Of a stretch of DNA of 64,000 nt, positions 47,301-59,300 are shown piece after piece. Numbering within the stretch: position 1 is the stretch's first letter; each line of letters begins with the position of its first letter. The notes under the pieces were generated by a model. The model saw only the letters and a list, made by a program, of their open reading frames with translations, made no database searches and was not told where the DNA came from. Made by a program: the position numbers and the translations under genes. The DNA comes from Streptomyces ardesiacus (lineage in GTDB: Bacteria; Actinomycetota; Actinomycetes; Streptomycetales; Streptomycetaceae): positions 682,001 through 746,000 of the forward strand of contig NZ_BEWC01000001.1 of NCBI RefSeq assembly GCF_003112575.1. Reading direction: 5' to 3'.

Positions 47301-50300
47301 CCGCCGACCGGTTCACCGTCGACCCGGTCGCGGTGCGGTCCCGCGGCGCGTCGGCCGGCGGCGACCAGGGCACCACCACCGTGGACGTCACGGTCGACGA
47401 CCACCGAGGCGGACTGCGCGACATCACGACCCGCGGCCCGCGCGGCACCCTCCGGACCGGCGGCGGACTGCGCGGCGGCTCACGCGACGACGGCCTCGAC
47501 CCGGTGGCCGAGCAGTGGCCCGTCGGCCGCCCGGTCACCCTCGCCCGGCCCCGCCACGGCGGGATCCACCCGTCCTTCGTCGTCCCCGTCGGCGAAGCGC
47601 CCGCGGGACGCCCGCCCGCGGACCCGAAGGGCAAGTCCCCGGCCGCAGGCACCGACGCCGCGGACCCGCCCGAGCACTGGTACACCTACACCCGTCCTGC
47701 CGACTCCCGCCCGGAACCCCTCCGCTACGAGGTGGCCGCCACCGGGCGCATCAGGCTGCCCGACGGGACGGAGATCCCGCCGGACGGCTGGACGCCGTTC
47801 GGCCACGACTTCGTGCACGCGGAAACGGGCACGCTGCTGCGCGGCGACAGCGGATGGATCGGCCGCGTCGCCAACATGGAGTCCCTCGCGCCGCGGCTGG
47901 CCGAACTCGACCCCGACCCCGTGCCGCAGCGGATCACGGCCGACGCCGAGGCCCTGTACGTGGTGCCCGCCCACGGCTCCACCGCCCTGCGCGTGCCGCT
48001 CCGGCAGGACGGACCGCCGCCCGCCGCCCACCGCGACGACCGGCCGCGGACGGTCGTGCGCTCCGCCTTCGACGTACGGCGCTTCACCCACGGCGGCGAG
48101 AACGTCACCGACCTCACGGTGCGGCTCGCCCTGCGCCCGCGCGGGGAGGCGGCCGACGGCGTCGCGGAGCGGGTGACCGAGGGCGTCGAGCGGTTCTACA
48201 ACCGGCCCGGCCACCGCCTGCCCGGTGGCGACCGGCTGCACGTCACCGTCGAGTTCGTGGGCCCGGACGACGCCCCGCACCTCACCGTGGACCTGGTCGA
48301 CCGGAGCCGGCCGATGAACCAGCTGGCGTGGTGGGCCGACGCCGATCCGGAGGAGTTCGCGCACGAGCTGGGACACCAGCTCTTCCTCCGCGACGAGACG
48401 CCCGACGCGGCGGGCCCGGACCGCCTCGACGCGCCGGGCAGCCTCCTGGGAGCCTTCCGCGAGCAGGCCCCCGACGGCCTCGTCCAGGGCGGTCTGCGCC
48501 CCCGCCACCTCCACCTTCTGGCCGCGGTCACCGGCGACCTCGACCCGCACCCCTCGCCGGAGGGGGCGAGCTGGGCCGAGGCCCGCGCCGCCGCACCGGC
48601 CGCACTGCGCGAGCAGAGCTGGACCGACCCCGTGTCGCTCCCGGCACCCACTCCGCTAACCGGACCGGACGGCGCGGTGCCGCCGCCCCTGCCCGGCGGC
48701 CGTCCGATGACCACCGTGCAGGAGGTCTCCGACGAGTCCGAGGAATCCGACGCCGCATCCGACTCGGACGCCGACGACGACGCCGATGCCTCCGACGACG
48801 GCAACGGGCGGCCGCGGTGGGCCGACACCGGATGGCTGAGCACCGTCTTCGGACCCCGGTGGGAGGCCCTCCCGGGCGACCGGCTCAGGGAGACCTCCCA
48901 GGCGCTGTACGAGCTGGTCTCGGCCGAAGCCGGCGCGGACCGGGAACCGCGGTCGGTGCACCGCGCCCTGGACCGGGTCACCCGGCAGGTCCTGCACTTG
49001 CCCGGCGACGCCCGGCCGGGCCCCGCCGACCACCAGCTCCTCGGCTCCCTGGCGCTCGACGCCTCCTCGGACGACCTGGAGACCACCGACGACCTCTCCC
49101 GCTACTTCGTCGAGCGGCAGATCGAGACCGGACGCGGCGCCCTGGACGAGGGCACGCTGCTGCGCGACACCGCCCGCAACGCCGCCGGACGCGACTTCGG
49201 CAGGACGGGAGCGCCCGCCCCCGGCCCCGACTCCTACGTCCTGCGCGGCACCGGCCGGGTCGTCGAGCGGCCCGCGCCGTGGCACAACCCCTACATGGTC
49301 GTCGCCCGAGCGGTCGACGGGGCCGTCGAGGTCTCCCTCATGCCGGGCCGGACCTTCCGGGTGACCCGTCTCGACGAGCTCGCGATGCTCATCTCCTACG
49401 ACGACCGGCGGCCCCGCGGCGCGGACGTCGTCCTGGCCCTGCCCCCGCGGATCGCCGCGCCCCTCGCCGTCCTCGTCGCCGGCACCACGGGCCGGCGCGT
49501 CTGGCACCCCGAGGCGCCGGTCACCGTGGCCACGCACCCCACGACAGGGTCCCGCCTCGCCCTGGACGTACGCGACGGCGACACCGGCGCGGGCTGGGTG
49601 CCGGTCGACCCCTCGGAACGGGACGGCCTCCCGGGGGCCCGCGACCTGAGCAGCGACGGCGAGAGCGGCGGCGAGAGCGACGCCGGGCGCGACGACGACA
49701 GCGAGGGTTCCAGCAGTGACGGCGACGCGGAGTTCGACCGCCTCGCCGACGAACTCGTCCTCGAACGGCGGATCGACGCACGCCGCACCCGGCCGCTGAC
49801 CACCCGCGACTACGGCATCATCGACAAGCACGGCACCGGCGCCCTGTTCACCCGGCCGCTCCCGCGCCACGTCGCCGAGGTGCCCGTCGGGGACGGCACC
49901 GGCGACGGGGCAGGCTCGCTGCTCCTGCCGAGCCAGGGCCTCGGCACCGTCCCGACGGCCGACCGGCCGCCGCTGCACATCTCCGAGGACCGCACCCTGG
50001 CCCTGCTCGCCGACGGCGAGGGCACCACCGGCCGGGGCCGCCAGGTGTACGCCACCCGTGCGGCGATCGACGCCTCCTCGGCACGGCTGGCCGCGGCGGG
50101 AGCGGGCGTACGGCTGAAGGCCGACGAGTCGACGGGTGTCCTGCTCCCGCGGGAGGACGGCTCGTACGGCGATCCCCTGTTCCGCGTCGAGCCCGAGTTC
50201 CTGACCGCGTCCGGCGCCTCGGAGCACGCCTTCACCCGGGACTTCGCCCAGATGCTGGCCGGCACCGGGCCCGCGTCCCTCTCCCACGTCGCCTTCCGCG

Positions 50301-53300
50301 ACCCCGCCGGCGACGTCGTCGCCACCGCCCCGGTGAACGGGCAGCACGGCCGCGAGGTCACCGGCACCCACCACCTGGCCGAGGCCCTGGCGGACGTCGC
50401 CGAGGGCACCCGCCCCGCCGCCGGGACCGGCCCGAGGTGGGCCGCCCGCCAGACCGGCCGCGACCCGCGGTTCACCGGCGGTGTCGTAGGCGCTCCCACG
50501 CCCGGCGAGCGCTACGGCGGCGCCCTGAGCCACGTACCGGCGAACAACCCCCGGCGCGCTCCGCTGGCCGCGGCGGCGTGGCGCGTCGGCGTCAACGAGC
50601 ACGCCTGGGCGGAGGTCGGCGAGGGCTACCTGATCCAGTCGGTCAGCACCACCACCGCCGACGGCGGCGCGCAGCTCTTCATCCACAACCACGCCAAGCC
50701 CGGCGACCGGGTCGGCCCGCACGCCCCGTACCACTTCGCGCAGGTCGTCCTCGCCAGTGAGGACGGCACCCACCAGATCACGCTGGAGAACGAGACCCAC
50801 TCCCGCCCCGCGGTCCCGGACGCCGAACTGGACGCGATCGTCGAGGACAACCTCGACCGGCACGGCGACGGCCTGAAGCGGCTGGCCGAAACCGCCGAGC
50901 GGCGTCTGGCCGACGCCCGGCGCGACGGCGCGGACCCGGCGAGGACGGCCCGCCTGGCCGACCTCGCACGGGCCGCCAGGGCCCTGGCCGAGGTCCACGA
51001 CGCCGAGCAGATCCCGTTCTACTTCGACGAGGACCGCCCCGAACACGCGCTGGCCCTGCGCGAGGTGGACCGGGCGCGCGCCCGCGCCAGGGAAGCGGTC
51101 CGGGCCGCCGCGCCGCTGCTCGACCCCAAGGACCAGTGGTACTTCCGGGCGTACAGCAAGCGGCCGGGGGAGTCGGCGCACGAGGTCAACGCAGCGCTGC
51201 TGTCGCAGGACGCGCCCGCGTTGGCCAACCCGCTGACGATGGTCGTCCTGCACGGCCACGCCCCGCGCCCGCACCAGCGGACGATCCGCTTCGCCCGCGA
51301 GCAGCACGGCCTCCCCGAGGGCGCCGACGGCACGATCGACGCCCTGGCCCGGACACTGGCCCGCACGGGCCTGTGGAACCGTGCCAACGGGCTGCCGGCG
51401 CCGGCGGTGACCGTCACCGGGCACGGCAACCGCTCGCAGGCCGTGGCCCGCAAGCGGGCCGAGGCGGTCGGCAGGGCGCTCGGCGCACGGCTCGCCCAGA
51501 TCCTCGCCGCGTCCCAGCAGGGGATGCCCGGCACCCCGCTCGCCGTACGGGACTTCGGCCTCACCCTGGAGGCCAAGCGGGTACGCGGCGCCACGGACCC
51601 CGACGCCGGGCGCGTGGTGAGCGTCGACATCGACGACCACCGCCGGGTGGCGCCCGCGACGCCCGCCGACGGCACCGCGGCCCCACCGCCGACGGCCGGT
51701 GTCCCGGCGGACGCGCGTCCCACGGCGCCCGGACCCGGGGGGACTGCCTCCACCGAGGGGACTGCCTCCACCGAGGGGACTGCCTCCACCGAGGGGACCG
51801 CCTCCGCGCGTCCCGCGTCCCGCGTACGCAGCCGCTCCCCGCAGCCGAGCCCGGAGCACCGGAACAGCGCCGCGCCGCCGTGGGTGATGGCGCGCATCCG
51901 CTACGCCGAGGAGTCCCTCGTCTTCGACAAGCGGCTGGGCGAGTACCTGGCCGAGCGCGAGGCCGTGGTCGCCGAGTACCGGAAGATGGCGAACGCGGCC
52001 TGGAAGGCGGCGCGCGAGCGGCACCCCCGCAGCCTCGGCGCGTTCGGCGACACCAGCAAGTACAAGGCCGGCGTCGTCGGCACCTCTCGCCCCGCGCTGC
52101 AGCAGGTGCTGCGCGGCGGCAACCTGCGCGAGCTGGTGGCGCTGCTCTACGAGGGCATCTCCAGCGACTTCGTGCCGATGATGCTCGGCGGCAGGGAGCA
52201 GCAGCCCTCCGAGATCGCCGAGGAGCGGCCGAGCCGGCGGCAGCGCGAGACCCACGCCGCGTTCGAGCGGCGCGCCAAGGAGATCCTCGCCGCGCCGGAC
52301 CTGGACCCCGAGCAGAAGAGGGCGGCGGTCGAGGAACTGGAGCGCTCGGTGACGATCGGCACCCGCCCGCAGGACGCGCGCCCGCCCCTCAGCGAGGCCG
52401 AGCGGCGCTTCGCGGTCAACGAGCACGGCCTGACCTGGCTGCCGGCGACGTCCCTGTACGACATCCCGATGAGCGCCGGCTTCCAGCAGCGTTCGGAGAC
52501 GTCCGGCGGCCTGGTGGCGACCGGCACCGCCGGATCCACGTACCGCTTCATGCTGCACGCCGCCCGGATGCGGGAGCAGTGGGGCGTCGACCTCGACCTC
52601 GGCCTGATCCGGGCCGGCATGCTGGCCGTCTCCCTCACGGTGGACCACCACACCTTCCACGAGGTGATGCGCGGTGCCCAGCTGGCACTGAACGACGTAC
52701 CGGGCCACGACCCGGCCCTGGACTACACCGACAACTGGGGCCGGTACTGGAACATCCACCCGTTCGGCGAACAGGAGCTGCGGGAGAACGTCGCCCGCGA
52801 CGGACGCTTCCCCGACGAGCACGCCCGGGACCTGCTCGACGCACTCGAAGGCCGCTCCCGTGCGCCCGTCCGGACCACCCCCGGCCCGCCGCACCGCCCC
52901 GCACCGACGCGCACCATCCCCACCCGGCCCGCCACCACCGGCCTCAACCGCCCGCAGCCGCAGCCGCCGGACCGCGCGGTGCCGCACCGCACCAACCCGT
53001 TCGCCGACCCGGCGACCGGCCCCGGCTCCTCCCCGGGCGTCGTCACGCTCCAGGACGTGACGTCCGACGAGGCCGAGCGGCACCGCGAAGGGCTCCTCGA
53101 CGCGCTGTACGGCCTCGGCGCCCTCGGCGACGTCGACCGGGAGCGGGCCGCCGACGCGCTCGAGCGGCTGGACCGGCTGCGGGTGGCCGACCCGGGGCTG
53201 CGCGGCGGCTTCCTCGACCTGGACGCGACGGTCCGCCGTGCCCTGCTGCTCGACCCCGCCCAGCCGGTGAACGCCGCGGCCCGCGGCGCCCTGGTGCGGC

Positions 53301-56300
53301 TGATGACGGTCCCCTCGTCGGCGCGGGTCGCCTCCCTGGCCGCACTGTCCGCCCACTACCTGGCCCACCGCGGCGCCTTCCACCCCGACTTCCGGATCAC
53401 CGACGCCCAGGGCCGCCCGCGCGGCCGAAACTGGACCGGCCGCGCCCTGCCGGCCGACTTCGACGCGGACAGCACCGGCCGGGTCCGGCGCACCCCCGAC
53501 GGCACGACCGTGGACAGCGGCGCCGAGGACGCGCCGTGGCGTCCCGCGCCGGGCGATCCCGGCCCGTACCTCGTCCTGACCGCCGGCCGGGACGAGGGGG
53601 CCGTCGTGCGCGGACTCGGCGGGTTCACGCGGGCCGTGCCGCCCGAGGTGCTGTACGAACTGATGGCCCTCGACCGGGACCTGACCGGCCGTCCGGGCGC
53701 GGTCCTGTTCCACGCCGAACAGCCCGGCGCCGTGCCCTTGGACCTGCCGCGCGGTCTGGCCGACCGGCTCGGCCGCGAGGTGTGGGCCGCCACCGGCCGG
53801 GCGGGCATCGGACACCTCCCGAGCAGCCCGGACCGTTCGCGGCTCCTGCTCCTCGACGCCGAGGGGCGGGCGCCCCGCGGCCAGTGGATCGCCAGCACGC
53901 CCGCCACCCCGCCCGACGGACCCCCGAGGACGCCGGACGACCGGGTCACCGCCGTCTCCGTCGCCCACGACGGCCACCGGTCCACCGGCTACCTCTCGAT
54001 GGACCTCGCCCGGGAGCCGGACGGCGGCTGGTCCCGGACGCTGGAACACAGCCGCCTCGGGACCGTCACCTCCTACACCCACCTGCGCAGCGGCTACGAC
54101 TACGGCAGCACCCCCGCCCTCCTGCCCTGGGTGCAACTCGGCCTGCCGGCACCGTACTTCCCCAACAACCACGGGGCGCCGGGCAGCGTCGTGTGGCACA
54201 CCCCCCAGGGTCCGCGGCAGGACGACGGCCCACGGTTCGCCCGCACCCTCGCCCGCCGCCGCAGCCTCGCCTCGCTCGCTCCCGACCACCCCGTGGTGCC
54301 GCTCATCTGCTACGCGGCGGCGCGCCCCGGCATCGGCGGCACACTCGGCGGCGACGTCGCCGGACCGCTGCCGTTCGCGCCCGACCCCCTCGCGGTCGTC
54401 GCGACCGGCCAGCACATGGCCAACGAGACGGGCCGCACCGTGTTCGCGACCGTCCTGTCCAACTCGGTCGGCCCGGCCCGGTACAACGACCCCCAGTCGT
54501 ACATCAACCTCATGACCGACGCCCGCGGCCGCGCCCACCCGTGGGTCATGTTCCGGCCCGAGCCGGCCGGTGACGCGCTCGACCTGCGGGCCCGCACGGC
54601 CGGCCTCCACACGGGCACCGGACCCGTCCCGGAACCCGTGCGCGAGCGGACCCTGCGACTCGTGCGGGCGCTGCGCGAGGTCTTCGGCCCCACGGTCGAC
54701 GAGAGCGCCACGTACCCGGAACTGCTGCGCGGCATGGGCGCCCTCGACCTGATGCACCAGGCGGACCCGGCCCTGAACCGCGACGGCGCACGCCGGTTCA
54801 CGCTGGACCTGTACGAGCAGATCCTCGCCCGGCACCGCTCGGCCGGACACGCGCCGGGGCCGGTACCGCCCGTCACCGCGGACGACCACCGCCGCCTGCT
54901 CACCGACGCCGCCGCCCGCCTCGACGCCGGCCGGCCGGGCCCCCTGAGCGACTGGCTCGCGCTGCCGCACCTGGCCCACCTGCTGGCGGGCCTCGCCGCG
55001 TCCGGGCAGCGCGAGCACCTGGCCCGGCAGGTCCTGGGGCTCGACGCCACGGCGCCGGTGGGCGAGAGCGAGTTCTCCCGGCTGGTGTGGGCGTCGTTCA
55101 AGGTCGCCCTGGTGACGAGCCAGGTGGACCGGGGCGCGTTCGCCGCCGCGGTGCTGCACCTGCCCGCCCCCGACCCGACGCGGTTCGGCGAGGCGGTGAC
55201 CGTGGCGCGGCAGGCGGCGGCCGTCGGCCGCGACCCCCGGCAGATCCACGAGCTGGCCGCCCACCACCTGGAACGGCAGGGCGCACTGGCGCCGCAACGG
55301 CTCCTGGCGAACCCCGACGGCACGGCCTGGGGACGCGCACTGGACGCCACGCACCGGCCGCCGGGCACCTTCGACCCCGGCGTGATCACCCTCCTCGGGC
55401 ACGGTCCCGACGGCACCCTGGTCCCGGTCGGCAGCGAGCCCGCGCCCTGGGCGGCGCAGCCGGGCCGCCCGGCCCCCTTCGTCTACGTCGCCGACGGCGA
55501 CGCCGACGGGCTGGTGCTGCCGGGCCCGGCCCCGGTCGCGGTACCGGCCCGGCAGTTCGGCGAACTGGTCTTCCGCGACGCGGAGTTGCTCGGCAGGGCC
55601 GGGCACACCGAGGTCGTCGCGGTCGTCCCGCACGGCAGCCCGGCCGGGACCCGGCCGTCCGCGGGCAGCCTCCCCGACGAGGGCGCCCGCAACTCGGCGC
55701 GCAACTGGTGGACCACCAGCGGCGCCACCACCCTCCACCGGGACCCGGAGAGCGGCACGTACACCGTCGCGATGCTGCCCGGCCCCGACGGGCAGCCGGC
55801 CCCGACGGGCACCTGGGCCCGCACCGCCCGCCCCAAGGGCGACCCGGAGGGCCCCGCGCCGGGCCCGGTCGCGGGCGCCACCAACGCCGGGGCGGCGCCG
55901 AGGACGGACGGGCCGCCGCAGCCCGTCACCGAGTCCGGCGACGCACCCGCCGATGCCACCGCCGAGGCCTGGCAGGCCCACGCGCGGGCCCTGTCCGCGT
56001 TCGGCGCGGCGACCGACAGGGCCGCGACGACGCAGCGGACCGGCGGCGACGAGGCCGCCGTAGCGGACGCCCGGACCGAGGCCGACGCGGCGCGCCGCCG
56101 ACTGGAGGACGCCGAGGCGCGGCTGCGGGCCCTGGGCGTCGCCCCGGAAGCACTCGGCGCGGCGCGGCGGGCCCGGTGGGAGACCGGGGAGAACACCGGC
56201 GCCGGGGATCCGCCGCCGTCCGTCCCGCAGGACGCCGAGGCCCGCCGCCGGATCGCGGACCGGGTGACCGAGGCGGACCTGCCGCCCGCGACGCCGCCCC

Positions 56301-59300
56301 CCGCCGAGGGCGAGACCGTCGGCCTCCGCGAACTGGAGGCGGCGGGGATCACGCCCTCCGTCGGGCAGCGCACCGAGATGATGCTGCGGGGCGACGACCG
56401 GCTGCCCGCGTCCGCGCTGACACCGCTCGACCTGGCCCGGGTCCGGATGACCGGCCCCGGCCCCTGGACGGCCGCGTCGGACACGGCGGCCGCGAACGCC
56501 GCCCGACGCCTGTGGAGGCGGGCGTACGCCGGCTTCGCGGACGCGGCGCCCGAGGGCACGGACGAGGCCGACGCCTCCCGCGCCTGGGCCGCCGCCGTCG
56601 TCCTGGTCCTGCCGACCGAGCCGCACGACGTACTCGCCGACTCCCGCTACGCGGGCGAGGACTTCCGCGACGCGGTGCGCCGGGTCGCGGACCAGGTGCT
56701 GACCGGGGGAGCGGACGCCTGGTCCGCCGCCGGACTGGCCGACACCCTCCGCCGGGACCTGGGCCTGCGTCCGCGCTGGACGACGCCCGGCCCCGACGCG
56801 CCGACCACGGAAGGGAACCCGGCGGAGGCCACGGGGGCGAACCCGCCCCCCGTGGACACGGCACAGGACGCCGGGACGGACGCCGGGGCGAGGGGCGCCC
56901 GTGCGACGGGGACGTCCGGGACGCGGCAGCCGGCGCCCGCGACCCGGCCGGGCACGGGCACCGGCCTGCCCGACACGGACGTGCCCGGCATCCCCTCGGT
57001 GCCCACGCCCGTTCTCCCGTCGCCCGTCACCGCGGGTATCCCGACCGCCGCCGACCGGCAGGAGGTGGGCCCCACCGACCCCGCCGGCATCGAGGAGGGC
57101 GAGGGCCCGCGTCCCGTCGCCCCGCCTCTGCCCGAGGGGACGCCCGCCGAGCTTCCCGCCGGCCTTCGCGACCGCGCGGGTATCCCGACCGCCGCCGACC
57201 GGCAGGAGGCGGGCCCCACCGACCCCGCCGGCATTGAGGAGGGCGAGGGCCCGCGTCCCGTAGTCCCGTCTCTGCCCGAGGGGACGCCCGCTGAGCCTCC
57301 CACCGGCCTCCCCGACCCCACCGACGTCCCGTCGGCCTCCGCCAGGGCGCGCTCGTCGGCCGGGGAGCCCATGGAGGGGGTGGAGCCGACCTCGGTGCCC
57401 GCGCTCACGCCCGGCCCGCCTTCCGCGCCCGCGCCCGTCTCCTCCGCCCGGCCGGTGCTCACGGGCCCGGCGGGCCCGGCGCCCGCCCGGCCGGTACTCA
57501 TGGGCCCGGCGGGCCCGGCGCCGTCCGCACTGCCCCAACGCAGCCTCGTGGCCTACGCGCGGGAGTCGACCGTTCCCTCGCCGGCCGGCCGGGAGACCCT
57601 CGACCGGCTGGCGCATCAGGTGGCCGCCGCCGGGCTGCACAACCGCGCGGCGGGATGGGCCCCGCCGCGCGTCGAGGTCACCGGCTACGGGGCCGACGGC
57701 CCGGGCAACCGGGGCCTCAAACGGGCCACTGCCGCACGCACCCACTTCCTGCGCCGGCTGACCCAGGCGCTCGAGCAGATGCAGCGGGACCTCCCCGCCG
57801 ACGCTCCCCGGCTGACCGCCCGCGACTTCCGGGTCAAGGCGGTGGCCATGACCCGCGTCCCCGACGACTGGACGGGCACGGGCGAACTCGCCGGAACCGG
57901 CCGGGCCGACCTGGGACGGCAGGCGACGATCCGCGTCGTCCAGGCGCCGGACGCGACCGCGACGCAGACCCTCGACGCCTTGCGCCGCCGCGACCGCGCG
58001 CTGCGCCACCGCCCGCTGGACGTGGACGCGCTCGCCGCCCGCGTCCTGCACCTCGACCCGGGCACGGCCGTGGACCAGGGCGCCCGCGACGCCCTGTTCG
58101 CGCTGGTCAACCGGGCCACCGCGGCCGGACGCGCGACGAGCCTGCCCGCACTGGCCGCGCACCACCTCGCCGAGCTGGGCGTCACCGGCCCCGGCCGGGC
58201 CCGCCACTTCACCGCCGGGGGCCGGCGCGTACCCGGCCTCAACTGGCACCCGGACGCCGATCCGGCCGCCGAGTTGGACCCCACCCGCAACGACGTACTG
58301 GAGGACACCGGACCGGGCCCCTACACCGTCGCGGAGACCCGGCAGACCCCGTGGCCCCGCGGCACCACCCCCTACGTCGTGGCGGCCGGCGGGCGGCACG
58401 ACACGGTGGAGGTGCTGCTGCCGGACGGCACGACGCGGGACCTGGACGTCGACGAGTTCACGGAGCTGGTCGCGGCGGACGTGGCACGGGAGCGGCTGCC
58501 GAAGGACACTCCGGTCGTGCTGGCCGTGCCCTTCGCCGGCGACCACTACCTCGACCTGCCGCGCACGCTCGCGGACCGCACCGGTCTGACGGTGTGGGCG
58601 CACAGCGGAGAGGTGACGCTCGGCTCGGACGGCGGCGTGAGCACCGTCGACACGGTCCGGCGCGCCGGCTCCCCGGAGGGCGACTGGACCGCGAGCGAGC
58701 CCGGTCTGGCACCCGACCCCGACGACGACGCGCCGGAGTGGCACCACCGGGTGGCCACCCGGCCCATCGTCAGCGCGCTGACGGGCCGGCAGATCGGGCG
58801 GGCCTCGCACCACGCCGCCGAGTGGGCGGCCGACTTCGAGGACGACGACCGCCACCTGGACCGGATGACGACGTACGTCCACTACTACCCGGCCACCGGG
58901 CAGGTCTCCGCCGAGCAGGAACTACCGCGTCCGGGCGCGGAGGACGCCGCCTACCGCCTGGACGTGCACGGCTCGCCCGGCCACCTGCACCTGGCGATGC
59001 GGGACGGCACCGTCAGGCAGGTCGACGAGCGGGAGGCCGGGCCGTGGCTCAGGCGCCGCAAGAGCCTGTCGAGCCTGCCGAAGGACCACTGGATCGACTT
59101 CGTGGTCTGCTGGAGCGGCGCCCCCCGGGACCGCGCCGTTCCGGTGTCGCCGAACACCGCGAGCGACGCCTACGCCGGCCCGTTCGTCCCCGACCCGCTG
59201 GGCAGCCTCTCCCTGGGCCAGCAGCTCGCCAACTCCACGGGCCGCAGCGTCCGGCTGTCCTACAGCGCCCAGGGCACCCGGAGCAGCGACGGGCGCTACA

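Noticed and set aside
32915..47404. 4,829-codon open frame on the reverse strand opposite the giant gene
   Set aside because: It is a by-product of G/C-saturated third positions. Its translation is rich in Gly/Arg/Val/Ala with no domain, whereas the forward frame has recognisable domains throughout.
48656..58882. 3,408-codon reverse open frame
   Set aside because: Same shadow effect opposite the giant gene; no start context and no motif.
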